Positions 24,001-34,419 are shown, numbered from the stretch's first letter. The stretch is 64,000 nucleotides of DNA from Anaeramoeba flamelloides (GCA_027625915.1 JANTQA010000015.1:8275001-8339000); one strand, 5' to 3'. Notes: generated by a model from the letters alone, not told the origin. Numbers and translations: made by a program.

Positions 24001-24848
24001 TAAAAGTATCTCGAAAACAGTTTGAAAGAAGAAATTAAAACTATTAATATTTTGAAAACTCGTTTAAAAACCTGATGTTTTTTCAATTTTTTAAAATGAC
24101 TGGATATTCGAATAGAGGAAAAACTTTTTGAATTAAGAACCTGAAAGTAATTTAATATAGTTTAAATTTAACATCTCAAATCTGTATTTCTTTTTTGTTG
24201 ATAAAAAGTCTTTTGTTTCAATTCGTGGCTTTGTTTTTTTGAAAAAGAAAAAGAATAATAAAAAAAAAAAAAAAAAAAGAAGAAAATAATAAAATAAATT
24301 TAATCGAAATGTAAAGACCACTTACTCAATTCTTTTAAGTGCTCCAAAACAGTGATCATTGAACTTAAATTTCCTTGGGCGTTGTCCAATTCTCTTATGC
24401 TTTTACAGATATCATATACTACTGTTTCGCTTCTTCTGGCTTTTTTTTTGATTTGATTAATCTTGGTAAAGAGAGACTTGATCGTTCTTGAGGCCTTATA
24501 AATTTCATTTTTAGATTCTACCGAAGCGGTAGATTGCTTCTTAACAGTATCAATTATTTTAATTTCTTGCTTTCGGATCGTTTGTCTGATTTTTTTCATT
24601 TTCTCACCAACGGTGTCAGTGGCCTCGGGCGTTGGTAAAATTGAATTAATATATGACACAACCGTAAAGCTATTATAGTCAATTACTTCTCTTGACTTCT
24701 TATCCAAAACATTTGACATTACCTCGATAAGCTTTGGTGGTAGTTCTGATGCCCATGTTGAATCATTGTCGATGTTTTCTTCCTTACTCAATTTGGAAAT
24801 CGGTTCTTTTTCTTTTTCTTTTTCTTTTTCTTGTTTGTTTTCACTCAT
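18010..24848 (-). CDS. VPS53: VPS53, GARP/EARP tethering complex subunit (two exons)
   Basis: Exons on the minus strand are 24848-24326 and 20297-18010, giving 936 residues. Exon 1 carries the VPS53 N-terminal block: SYINSILPTPEA (human EYINTLFPTEQS), then the coiled coil with IKSLFTKINQIKKKA and IRELDNAQGNLSSMITVLEH. Exon 2 opens at MEGLNKLPKLMKKKEYSK, the next conserved block, and includes RSGWLKRELRSYNEHL, LDIIL and a C-terminal GVGGSQLLMDMQLVKRIL ... KVSMVPKEEIVNTYINMT region. Donor GTAAGT and acceptor AAAAG restore the family alignment exactly at the split Met codon. VPS53 is the central subunit that holds GARP at the trans-Golgi and EARP at recycling endosomes, tethering endosome-derived vesicles. 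Extras relative to human are a KEKEKE N-terminal run, a Ser/Asn-rich insert near residues 410-445 and a long Lys-rich C-terminal tail. Exon 2 alone begins at GTG, not ATG, which also argues that it is internal. Confidence 0.93.
20405..21330 (+). mobile_element. Decayed LINE (non-LTR retrotransposon) reverse transcriptase fragment
   Basis: In several frames it encodes the reverse-transcriptase core: EFFVVTTGIKKCFDTI (motif A region), then a degenerate VISPLI block, FADDLILIMKRP (catalytic F-A-D-D, near 20844-20855), NKNIDKT and IKYLGIWLE. Nucleotide and protein similarity to the minus-strand copy at 32595-33870 is clear across its length. Many stops and frame changes make it non-functional. 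It is 5'-truncated and lies antisense in the VPS53 intron. Confidence 0.82.
21262..21425. repeat. Fold-back at the LINE end
   Basis: The last LINE segment (21262-21330, starting TTAATCTGCATTCCAA) is followed after about 10 bp by its own inverted copy (21340-21425, ending AAATGCAGATTAA). It would form a stem of about 70 bp with mismatches. This suggests an inverted duplication at the junction when the element inserted. Confidence 0.65.
23967..24102. mobile_element. Mariner-like MITE, CAGTCATTTTAAAAAAG family (short copy)
   Basis: A 136-bp element with inverted ends CAGTCATTTTAAAAAAG on the left and CTTTTTTAAAATGACTG-like on the right (TTTTTTAAAATGACTG). TA precedes the left end; the right flank is GATA. 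It lies within the VPS53 intron and has no coding. Confidence 0.65.
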
Positions 24849-25775
24849 CAATTTTGGTATTGAATCTTATCTGATACAAAATTAATTTTGGGTGTTTGTT
24901 GGTTGTGTTCAAAAACAGACAAGGTTTTTAAAAATTGAAAAAATGATTCTAAAAAGAAAAATCTGTTTAACTTTGAAAAGACTTTCAGAATTTTATGCTC
25001 TGTGAGAACTGAAATACGGTATAGCAAAAAAAATGGTTTCAAAGATTCAGTATTAAAGGAAAGTTTCAAAAATTTGGGGTTCTGGTTTTTTTTTTTGGTG
25101 GACTAATAAAATCTTACTGATAAATTCTAATAAATTTCAAAACTTTTTCGTTCAATTACCATTTTTATAAATCTTTGAACTGTTACTTATCAAACAGTAC
25201 AGGACAATGAAAATTTAGAAGAACAACTAATTTTACAGGGTTTCTGAACACTTGAAAACATAAAATGCTTATTCAATGCTTGAACATAATAATTTCAAAA
25301 AGGAAAATCAAGTAAAAATTTCAAAACACAAATCGCAATTTATAAGTATCAATTAAAAACTTTTGAATTTGGATAAGAACTAGAAAAATATAAAATCCTT
25401 ATTTTTTTTGATTTTATTTCTCTTTCTTTCAATTTAAGAATATTTGTTATACTAAGGTAATATGATTAATTAACTTTCATCTGGATAATAAAGATTATTT
25501 ACAATATTTCCGATATCCCAGAAGTTCAAAATCTTGAACATATTGTATTTATTGTTATTAGCAGTCTCTAATTGGGTATAACTTTAGTAGAGAAAAAAAA
25601 TGATTTTTGGGGTAAGAAATTCTAAATACACAGAAGGATGAATTTTCGTAAAATTCAACTTGGAGATCTTTTCTTTGATAGATAATAACGAATAGTTAAT
25701 ACAATGATGTAGTTAATGATATAAATCTGAAAAATAGTAAAAAAATTACTGATAAAGATGAATATCTTTTATCAA

Positions 25776-25840
25776 AGGTTTTACAGTATTCAAAAGAATA
25801 GAATGAAATCAAAGATTTTACTCTATTCAGGTATTTTTAT
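25776..25840. repeat. Solitary partial A-type hairpin
   Basis: Reads GGTTTTACAGTATTCAAAAG then AATAGAATG, and after a spacer GATTTTACTCTATTC. It matches the left arm and loop of the A-type hairpins at 31992 and 32506, with the right arm degraded. Confidence 0.5.
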
Positions 25841-26491
25841 TTTTAATAACCTATTGATTCTTTCCTAGGTTTTTCAGAATTCACCAAAAATAATTTCTAT
25901 ATTTAAATTAATAAATATTTTTTAATATTCTGAATAACCCATTTCTCCATTTGAAAGTTATTTTATTAATTTATAAAATAATTTTGAAAGGTGAACAAAA
26001 AACCATTTCCATTGTGAAAAAAAAAAATATTTGGTTAAATTTGAAAAAAAAAAAAGATGAAACATATCAAAATTGTAATATAAAAGAGTGATTTCTTGCA
26101 AAAAAACAAATATTTTTTTTATTATTTATGATGTAACCTTCAACGATTGAAAATATATTTTCAAATTCGTATATAACAAGATTACATAATAAGAATTATT
26201 TGAAACTAGACATAATAGCAAAAAAAAAAATAATTTTCTGTTTGCAAAAATTTACAGAACTTTATTTTACACAATCCAAAATTGGCTAAATAATTCCAAA
26301 ATATTCAGAAGTTTTCAAGCCTTTATTTGAATTTATGGAATTTTGAATTTAATCCCAAAGAAATTATTTTTTACCACTTAATAACTGTTTTTCCAAATTA
26401 TCAGAAAACTATATTATTTTAAAAGAGCTTTACCTTAAGGTTTACAATCTATGAAATACGAAAAAAAAAAAAAAAAAAATATTGATTTGTG

Positions 26492-26936
26492 TGTGGGTCT
26501 ACTTGTTATTTTGGTTCTTAGCTGATCGGTCTTAGACTTTGTATTAGCCTTAATAGTGGTTAAAAATGGTAATTTTTGACTATTTATTTGTTTTTTCCCT
26601 GAAATTCTGAATTTATAAGTCTCAGATTAATAGATTGTACGGTATTTAAGAAATGATTTAAATTTTTAGATTGAAATATCAATTTACTTTTTACTCAATT
26701 AATTAAAAAAAAAACAAAATCCCCAGATAAAAGAAAAGCTTAAGAAAAAATATTAATTGACAAGCAAAAACCAAAATTAATTTTTAAATATCTAACAATA
26801 AATTAATCTTAGACTTATAAAATCATATTTGGGGGAAAGAAATTGTCTTGTCGATAATTGCCTTTTTGGAACACGATTGTACGAATACAAAGTCTAAGAT
26901 CGATCACCTAATAATCAAAATAACAAGATTGCCCAA
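26492..26936. mobile_element. Inverted-repeat element (445 bp)
   Basis: The left end has CTTGTTATTTTGGTTCTTAG then TGATCGGTCTTAGACTTTGT; the right-end complement has CTTGTTATTTTGATTATTAG then TGATCGATCTTAGACTTTGT. The two arms are about 55 bp. The target duplication is not clear. No coding. Confidence 0.6.
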
Positions 26937-27635
26937 GCATAACACAAGATATAGTTTTTTAGAATTTCAGGGATCCTAAACCTAAAAATGTTCAAAGAAA
27001 ATGGCAATTAACATAAGTAAATCTGAAATTGATTTATTAATGTTCAAAGACAAAGAAAAATCTTGAAATACAAGATCAAATATCAATTTTTTGCAAAAAC
27101 TATTATGAATTTTTTACAAAATTATATAAAAAAGACCATAATTTATAAAAAAATTGAAGAAAATTACAAAAAATTTCCAACAAAATGTATTCCTAATTTA
27201 AAATTAACTTAAAATATCAAGGAAAAAACCCCCAAAATTGATTTTAACTTAGATATAATACTGAAAAGCTAATTAGATATTGCCTTGGAATCAGAAGAAA
27301 AAAAAGTTGGGTTAATAGTTTTAAAAAAAATTGTTTAAATTAAAAGTCAAAAATTTCTTAAAAATTGGAAATTATACTGTTATTCGAATCGTAAATGGGA
27401 AAAATTTACACTTAATTTCAATATTTTTTAATTTCATATTTCAAATTACAACCTACTTCTTTGAGACTTGATAATAAAAAAGAAAAAAAAACCTGGAAAA
27501 GGAAGTGAATATTTTATCACATTTAAAACTCAAATACCAGTATTCAAAATTTAAACAAATCCGATTCACAATTTAAAAATTACTCACAATCATAAGGAGT
27601 TAAACTCAAAAATTAATTTGAAGTTTTACTTTCTA

Positions 27636-28118
27636 CAGTGGTGTAAATAACCCTGTTAACAACCTTTAACCCATATTAAAAAATTTAGCTCATGTTTTTT
27701 TTTTTAGACTTGGGTATTTGAAGATAGGAAGACACATATATATATTCTTGGTTCGGATTTAAATTGACTTTAGAGGTTAGATGCATGATTAGTCGAAAAT
27801 ACTCAATAATATTAAATGCTTTTGTTTCAAAAATTTTGTCATATTTCCAAAATTTCTGAGATTAATGTAAATTTTTTATAAAAAAAATCAAAAAATGAAA
27901 TATTTTGCTCATTTTTTTGTAAAAAAATTACATTTTAATCTTTCAATAACTTCATAATTCGTTTTTAAAATTTATTTAAAGAACCTTGGTTCTTGTTTAT
28001 ATACTATTTCCATCCCATTGGCTCGTTTCTTTTATTTCTAGAGTCAGCCAATATTTTTTTCATGAGTGATATTTTAGTAATGGGTTAAAATAAAAAACAT
28101 GGGTTATTTACACCACTG
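27636..28118. mobile_element. Mariner-like MITE with perfect 18-bp ends (483 bp)
   Basis: Both ends read CAGTGGTGTAAATAACCC inward, perfectly matched, with TA immediately outside each (27634-27635, 28119-28120). No transposase frame, so it would be mobilised in trans by a Tc1/mariner transposase. Confidence 0.85.
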
Positions 28119-29094
28119 TATTGAATAACAAATTAAATTTTGTATTCGACCAAGTAGAAATAAAGTAGTGTTTTTATTTATTACAAATGGAAGATTTATA
28201 CTCTGGTACACAACTTTTTAGGCACTGTAATATTTTTAAAATTTAGAACAATTTTTAAAAATACCTTCAGGTTAACAGATATTATAACCAAACAGAAGAT
28301 ATCATTTAATTTCAAAATTAACTTACTTTAATTTGAAACTTATTTATGGAAGAATCAAATATCTTAAGTGACTAAGCTCTATTAAATTTTTTAACCTAAA
28401 TACAATAGTGATTGAGACAATTGAGTACAAATTACTTAGATTTGAAAAACCCTGTTTATTTTCAATATTAAACTTATTTCTAGATAAGGAATCCTAATTT
28501 ATAAATTGGTCAATTAAAAAAAAAAAAAAAAAAAAGAAACTAGTCCCTTAACTCAGAATTCTGAACAATTTTCATGAATTAATGAAATAGTTTAAACATC
28601 AGAATACTTTTGAAAAGAATAAAGGTGGATTTTCTTTGATTTTAGTTGTAATTAATAACTTTGTTTTAATCTTCTAATCTTCACTTTTGAAAAAATTTTT
28701 TAAAAAAATAACAATTAAAAAAAAACACTATCTATTTGATTTGTTTAAAGAGAATAATCCTCTTAAACTTTTCTTATTTATTGTTGTTCTTACTTTTATA
28801 TCAAGTCTTATGACTTTGTTATTTAATTTCCTTTTAGTATTGTTAAAAATGAGACTTTCTCAAAACAATCAATTTTTTTCTTGTTATTAAAAACTGTTTA
28901 AAACTGATCGTAATCACTTTGGTGGATTGGCAAGAAAAAAACTACATATCAAACACAATACATAATTCCACTAAATTAGACAATTTCATTACAAAAACTC
29001 TCATCCTTTTACAAAGTTTTTACTTTTACAACCCTTTTAAAACACTAAAAAGTCAATAGAAAGTTTCTAAAAGTGTTTGAAAGGACTCAAAGAT

Positions 29095-29175
29095 ATGGAA
29101 CAGAAATGTGTTTTTTTGGCATCTATTGTTTTTTTAATGATCATTTTTTATATCTTTAAACCTCACAAAAGATAA
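29095..29175 (+). CDS. Short upstream reading frame, hydrophobic 26-residue peptide
   Basis: An ATG-TAA frame of 26 codons whose middle (VFLASIVFLMIIFYIF) could span a membrane, with MEQK before it and KPHKR after it. It ends 33 bp before the ATG of the membrane-protein gene, in a different frame. It may be an upstream ORF that tunes translation of the next gene, a tiny membrane peptide, or chance in T-rich sequence. Confidence 0.22.
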   Translation: MEQKCVFLASIVFLMIIFYIFKPHKR

Positions 29176-29208
29176 TCAGATCATTCTGTCTTAAGAATAT
29201 AAAAAACA

Positions 29209-30246
29209 ATGTCCGACCATGTTATTGATCCTTTGATGGGGATGAGTACTAAACCAGATCGACCTGAAGCAGACTTAATGCTGTATACGGAAAACATTTA
29301 TGGATATAAAAATATAATTACAGAACAATGTGAAGGTGATCTTGATCTGTTACAAATTAAAAAGGAAATAAAACCAAAGAGAAATACTTTTCAAATCAAA
29401 ATGGCCCTCAAGGTTATATTTCTATTAATAATTTATAGTTTAGTCGCTTGGCAAGGAGTAATATATATAATTTTAGCTAACAAATTTTATAAATCTGGGG
29501 GTTATTTTGTTCTTCAGCCATCAAACAAGGTGAAAAATCAACGTGTATATTATATCAGCGAGGATAGTCTCCAAAACCATAATATTAATTATACCAAGAA
29601 TGCATTTTATACTTTTCAAAAAGAAAAATTTTCCTGTGTAACATTAAATGGGAAATATATGGTATCAGAAATGTTTCATAATGATACTTCTGCTCTGTTT
29701 ATAAATCTTATATTTTTATCAGTATGGATTTTATTTAACATAATTAATCTGGTTTTTTTTATTATTAATATCAAAAAGCAAATATTAAAACACCAATATG
29801 AAAATGTATGGAAGGATAGGATCGATAATAAAAAAAAAAAAAATCAGGCTTTTTCAAAACAAGAAAGAATAACCCTATTTTTAAAACAGAGATTTTTTGC
29901 TTGGAAACAAAAGTCAATTTTCTTGGTGTCCTTTTTTAGTCCCTTATTAATGATCTTTCTCATTTTTCTCTATAATGGTGATTGCCTGGAATCCAAATTA
30001 TCGAAATTCATCTCAATTGAACATTCGATCAATATTTTTGCAATCTCAAGTTTCCTATTTTCGTTGTTTTTCATAATACAATGCGAATCAATAATAATGC
30101 AAGTTCTTGGCTCAATCTTAGTTTTATGGTATATTTTTTGGTCTGTGGTCTTATACATATATTGTTTTTGGAGTTTGATTCCTTCTATTATACTTACTTT
30201 TTTTTTCTTTTGTAATTTATTCTACAAATATTTCAAATATTATTAA
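29209..30246 (+). CDS. Six-span integral membrane protein, unknown function
   Basis: 345 residues, ATG start. Likely membrane segments at about 66-91, 162-187, 236-255, 272-290, 294-320 and 322-340. Residues 92-161 form a soluble loop with two N-glycosylation sequons (NYT at 127, NDT at 158), suggesting this loop faces the lumen or outside. Residues 188-235 are basic (KKKKNQ, KQERITLFLKQR) and so probably cytosolic. The N-terminal 60 residues are soluble, with acidic and proline-containing sequence (PDRPEADLM). No catalytic motif or known family is recognised. The 5' neighbour VPS53 is divergent. The frame is clearly coding: uninterrupted, mixed composition, and ends in TAA before a poly(A)-rich spacer. 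Confidence 0.7.
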   Translation: MSDHVIDPLMGMSTKPDRPEADLMLYTENIYGYKNIITEQCEGDLDLLQIKKEIKPKRNTFQIKMALKVIFLLIIYSLVAWQGVIYIILANKFYKSGGYFVLQPSNKVKNQRVYYISEDSLQNHNINYTKNAFYTFQKEKFSCVTLNGKYMVSEMFHNDTSALFINLIFLSVWILFNIINLVFFIINIKKQILKHQYENVWKDRIDNKKKKNQAFSKQERITLFLKQRFFAWKQKSIFLVSFFSPLLMIFLIFLYNGDCLESKLSKFISIEHSINIFAISSFLFSLFFIIQCESIIMQVLGSILVLWYIFWSVVLYIYCFWSLIPSIILTFFFFCNLFYKYFKYY

Positions 30247-31504
30247 TTTTAATTACGAAATTAATCAAGATTTGTTTTGAAAAAAAAAAAAAACAAACTG
30301 TATTTCCAATGTTGTATTAATGATCAAAAATGATTATGGGATATAAAATGTAGATATTCTCTTAAAATCAACTTTTTTTTTTTTTTATTTTTTTTTTAAT
30401 CTTTATGATAGATAAGAAATTTTTAGATTGTAAAATATTAAAGACCAATGAAATAATTTTTTTTTTGAAATTTGAGGTTTATTTCTTTTTTGGTGGAAAA
30501 AATAATTTGAAAAAAAAAAAATTTTTTTTAGACTGATAAATTCAAATAAATATATGTAAATTTTTGCTACATTTTTCTTTTTCAAATTTTTTTTAAAAAG
30601 GCTTCAAAGAAAGCATTTTATTCTTTTAAAATGTGAAGGAACTTTATAAAACTAGCCGAGCTTTAAAAGATTCTTTTTGTTGTGTTGTTCCAAAAGTGGT
30701 ACTCCAAGATTACAAAAATGTCGATTGAACTCAAAATTTAAATTCATAAATCTGAATTTATCAGTATTAATCATTTTTAAAAAGTGAAAACTTTTTTTTT
30801 TACGATTTTGTCAGAATTAAAACTCTTTATAGTTTTTTGTTTTGATAAAATAAATACTTTTTTAAAAAGAAGTGCTTTCCTTCTGACTCCAACCTCTATA
30901 TCATATAAAAGGTTGATCCGTGACCTTATTTTATTAGAAAATTTTCAAAAAGTCTTTATTCTTGATAATACTTTTAAAAAGGCCCTTTCATTTTTAAAAT
31001 GATAGATATACAATTTTTTCTTTTATTTTGGTGTAAAAAATACTTTTAAATTTTATTTTTTTTTATCTTTATTTTTATTTTTTGTTTGATTTAATTATTA
31101 TTCCATTTACTTTTTTTTGAGTTTACTTTTTTTTTCTCAAAATTTGAATTTTTTGTATAAAATAAAAATGTGAGAAAGAAAAATAGCCAATGGAGTGGTT
31201 CTAATTTAGTGGGTAACTAATTGAATGTGAAAAATAATGTTGTGTCTTTAACTCATTCCTATTTATAATTGTCTTGTATTATCGTTAACTTCTGGAGAGT
31301 AAGGTAATAATGCCTTAGACTACAGAACACCTTTTAAAAAGTTCTTCAGAGCATCAACAGGTTGTAGAATTGGAATAATTATTTCCAAATTTTCAAAATA
31401 GTTAACATCAAATGAAACTACTAATAACCAGTTCAATAACAAACAGAAAAAATTAAAACTTTTATAATCAATTTTTTGGCTTTTTTTTGTTGTTTTTTTT
31501 TTTA
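30247..31504. other. AT-rich intergenic region with one MITE
   Basis: Downstream of the membrane-protein gene. Apart from the MITE at 30769-31003 nothing recognisable was found. Confidence 0.4.
30769..31003. mobile_element. Mariner-like MITE, CAGTCATTTTAAAAAAG family (diverged copy)
   Basis: Ends are inverted: AATCATTTTTAAAAAGTGAA on the left and TTTCATTTTTAAAATGAT on the right. The interior contains CCAACCTCTATATC, AAAAGGTTGATCCGTGA and AAAATTTTCAAAAAGTC in the same order as the copies at 10550 and 48989. Outer ends are worn. Confidence 0.5.
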
Positions 31505-31922
31505 GATTTTGGGGAAAAAAAGTTAAACACAATTTATAATTGTAAACATTACTGAATATCAAAAGTAAAATCAATTAATAAAAGATTAAATAAATGATTA
31601 AATATGAAATGGTGGATTCAACACAATAACAGCTTTTTATAATACATTTTTTAGGTAACGATTTTTATTTTGTTGATCTGTTTTTAAAAATTTTTGAAAA
31701 AAATTTACTATTTTTGAGGATCTTCAAAACCCCTTTTTTAAATTTAGAGGTGAAAGGAAATTTAAACTTGTTTTTGTTGGTTGATTGAAAATTATATTAT
31801 GGATTATTATATGAAGTTAATTTGTTTTTTTTATTAATTGATTTTACTTTTCTTTTTCAGTAAGGTTCTATTATAAGTCCAAATTAAACAATTGTGTTTA
31901 ACTTTATTACTTGTCTTTTTTA
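31505..31922. mobile_element. TIR repeat, family shared with 41200 and 46680
   Basis: Internal inverted arms contain TACTGAATATCAAAAGTAAA on the left and its approximate complement on the right, followed by ATCAATTAATAAAA. The body (for example GGTTGATTGAAAATTATATT, TATGAAGTTAATTTG) recurs in reverse orientation at 41200-41637 and in part at 46680-46845. Target duplication not resolved. Confidence 0.5.
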
Positions 31923-31936
31923 AAAAAAAATATATT

Positions 31937-32340
31937 TTCTTTTTTTTTTTTTTTATTTTGAAGGAAGTAAACTAGTTTCCTCTTACTGCTGTTAGGTTTT
32001 CCAGGATTTAAAAGAATGGAATAAAATCATAAATTTTCCTCAATTCTTTTGAATTCTGGAAAACCTAGGCACTTTCCCTAATTTCTAAATTTTTGTTTAG
32101 CAATTTCAATAAAGAGTCATCATTTTCTTTATCATTAACTACTGATTAAATAAATAATGAGTCTTTATTTTGAATAATATCTTGAATATTATTCTTTAAT
32201 TACTTATTATTTCTATTAATTTGAATTAATTCCTTAATCCAAATTTTTCGATTTTTTCCATAGAATGGGCTTCATTAGTTTTTTTTTAATTTAAGAAAGA
32301 AACAGAAAATTTATTTAATTTTCTATTCATTATAAATATA
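31937..32340 (-). mobile_element. LINE 3'-end fragment with poly(A) tail
   Basis: On the minus strand the fragment runs from a decayed C-terminal coding piece (32095-32275) through a hairpin (31992-32070) to a conserved terminal tract (GGAAACTAGTTTACTTCC) and a poly(A) run at 31930-31950. The coding piece matches the 40262-40450 copy. Orientation is the same as the RT body at 32595-33870, but a separate hairpin pair lies between, so this may be a second truncated copy. Confidence 0.6.
31992..32070. repeat. A-type hairpin
   Basis: The stem is TTAGGTTTTCCAGGATTTAA plus AAGAAT against ATTCTTTTGAATTCTGGAAA plus ACCTA, with a loop of about 25 bp. It is followed by AGGCACTT. The same stem and the same trailing motif recur at 32506, 34155, 40145 and, degraded, elsewhere. 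Confidence 0.8.
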
Positions 32341-32423
32341 CGAGTAACTTTTTAGATAATTTGTGAAATTTCTAAATTTTAAAATGGTCGTTGAACCCTT
32401 CCATTTTAAATATTTTTTGTCTT

Positions 32424-32590
32424 TAGGTTTTTTTTAATTTAAGTAATAAACAGAAAATTTTTAAAATTTTTCTGTTTATTTCTTAAATTAAATAAAAAAC
32501 GCAGTTAGTTTTTCTAGAATTCAAAAGAATAGAGAAAATTCAAAGATTTTACTCTATTCTTTTGAATTCTGGAAAAGCTAGGCACTTGAT
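32424..32590. repeat. Pair of hairpins (B-type then A-type)
   Basis: The B-type stem (32424-32500) is TTTTTTAATTTAAGTAATAA then ACAGAAAATTT, closing with AAATTTTTCTGTTTATTTC then TTAAATTAAA. The A-type stem (32506-32581) pairs TTTTTCTAGAATTCAAAAGA with TCTTTTGAATTCTGGAAAAG. CTAGGCACTTG follows. Arms are almost perfectly complementary. Confidence 0.82.
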
Positions 32591-32594
32591 GGCA

Positions 32595-33870
32595 GTACTG
32601 TTTGTTGATATTATTATTATAGATAATCGTTTTTAAATATTCTTGGAGTTTCCATGCAGACCTATTTATAATTAATTTTTGTCTAAACTTATTTAAACTT
32701 GCATTTAATAATTTTAAATTTTTTATTTCCCAATTAATATATTCATCTTTTTTCTTGAAAAATTTTAATTGTTGTGAAATGTGATCAAACCTTAGTATTT
32801 CTAATTTTTTATATGAGTTTATATCTTCTTATGTAGATTGATATTCTGGTTTGTTCAAGTTTAGCATCAGTTTTATAAATTATTCTCGGGGAGTGTGGAT
32901 TTATTTTTACAAATTTTGTTACTTTTTTATTTATCCGAACCTCAATCGAGTCAAAATATTTTTGGTTTAGATTAAAAATTATAAATCCTAAAAATAATTG
33001 GCTTATACATACTGATTTAAACATTTGTAATTTAACTCCATTATCGCATTTTTTTTGGTTAAAAAATTTTTTAATTTTTTTAAAACTATCTTTTACTTTT
33101 TCAAGTTTTTTTTGTAAATAATTTTTAAGATGTTTCTTTTTCGAACCAAATTCCTAAATATTTTATTTTGGATAAAGTTTTTGATTTGGATGTTTTATCA
33201 ATATTTGGATTCATTCCAAATTCTTGAATAATTTTTAAGATTATTATTAATATTTTGTCAATTTCTGACATTGGACCTACCATTATTACAATCAAATCAT
33301 CTGCAAGCAACTGAAAATGTTTTGCAAGGTGTTTAATTTTTTCAATTAAAAAATGGCTGATAAATCCAAATAATAAATGTGATATGACGGATCTTCTTGA
33401 TAAACCCCTAATCAAACCTTTTTATAATAATTTTTTAGCCATATTTTGATTTTTTCAATTTGAATAAATTTATCAATAGCATAATGTACCCTTATATGGC
33501 AAAATAGTATCAAAGTATTTTTTGATTTCAATTGAAACAACAAAGAATTCTTTATTTTTCTTATCATTTTTTCGTTTCTCTAATTCCAAAATTAACTTTA
33601 ATTACAGCAATTATAGTATATTTTTTTTTTCAAAACCAAATTGAGAATCTGATACGAGATTCGAAGAGTCTTTGGTTCCTTTATAAATAAGTTGAAGAAA
33701 AAATTTGCTAATGTGTTATTAATTGATATTGGTCTATAAATTAATGGAATTCCTTCATCTTCGGCTTTGTGTATAAATCAGATGTTTCTTTCTTTAATGA
33801 AATGTATTATTTCTTCTGTTGGATTCTTAATCCAGAAAAAAAGAAATTTTTAATTAAAATTTTAATTATT
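32595..33870 (-). mobile_element. LINE (non-LTR retrotransposon) reverse transcriptase, decayed
   Basis: Minus-strand frames encode, in order, DEGIPLIYRPISINNTLANF (motif 1 region), a decayed QFGF-like block, KNKEFFVVSIEIKKYFDTI-like motif A, GLSRRSVISHLLFGF (motif B), LLADDLIVIM (motif C, A-D-D, at about 33285-33312), MNPNIDKT and IKYLGIWFE (motifs D and E), then YKTDAKLEQTRISIYIRR. Several frames are needed, so it is dead. Hairpin clusters bracket it on both sides. Confidence 0.85.
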
Positions 33871-33899
33871 TATTGAATCCTACAAGTTGAAAGTATCGT

Positions 33900-34250
33900 T
33901 ATGATTTTTTTAATTTAAGAAATAAACCGAAAATTTCAGAAATTTTTCAGTTTATTTCTTGAATTAAAAAAAACCTAGAAACTTTTTGTTAGGTTTTCCA
34001 AAATTTAAAAGAATTAGAAAATTTTATAAATTTTCTTTTATTTCTCAAATTAAAAAAAAACTATTAGGTTTTCTTGAGGTTTCTGAATGTTTTGAAAATT
34101 GATACATTTTCAGAATAAAACAGAAACCCTCAAGAAAACCTAGATAATTGACAATAGTTTTAGTTAATTTTTCCAAAATTTAAAAGTATATAATAAAATC
34201 TTTTATTTTTCTCTATTTGTTTGAATTCTGGAAAACCTAGGCACTTGAAA
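33900..34250. repeat. Hairpin array (B, mixed, C and A types)
   Basis: At least three stem-loops in a row: B-type at 33905-33975 (AATTTAAGAAATAAACCGAA ... its complement), C-type at 34064-34142 (TAGGTTTTCTTGAGGTTTCT against GAAACCCTCAAGAAAACCTA, nearly perfect), and A-type at 34155-34245 ending GAATTCTGGAAAACCTAGGC then ACTTG. A mixed imperfect stem lies between the first two. Confidence 0.8.
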
Positions 34251-34419
34251 ACACTATACAAGAATAATTTTGTATCGTTAAACTATTAAATTTCTTTATT
34301 ATTAACTCAAAAATTACAAATTATCTTTAAAAGGTAATAATTTTTAAATTTTATATATTTACTAACTGTTTAAAGAACAATTTTTACGTAATCACTTAAT
34401 AAAAAAAGTAAAAAACAAA

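Larger units (their letters stand above)
20298..24325 (-). other. 4.0-kb intron of VPS53
   Basis: It is bounded by GTAAGT at the 5' side and TAAAAG at the 3' side on the minus strand. It contains an antisense LINE fragment, a fold-back tail, and a 136-bp mariner-like MITE close to the donor. Remaining sequence is AT-rich. Confidence 0.9.
24849..29094. other. Intergenic region between VPS53 and the membrane-protein gene
   Basis: The divergent promoters of VPS53 (minus) and the 29.2-kb gene (plus) must lie at its two edges. It contains a single A-type hairpin near 25776, an inverted-repeat element at 26492 and a mariner-like MITE at 27636. No conserved coding was seen. Confidence 0.45.

Noticed and set aside
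28687-28890. Hydrophobic 67-codon frame upstream of the membrane-protein gene
   Set aside because: Begins at TTG and its hydrophobicity is what T-rich DNA gives by chance. No link to the downstream gene.
33900-34250. CRISPR-like array
   Set aside because: Units are palindromic stem-loops of different types with no constant repeat and unique spacer pattern, in a eukaryotic genome beside LINE sequence.
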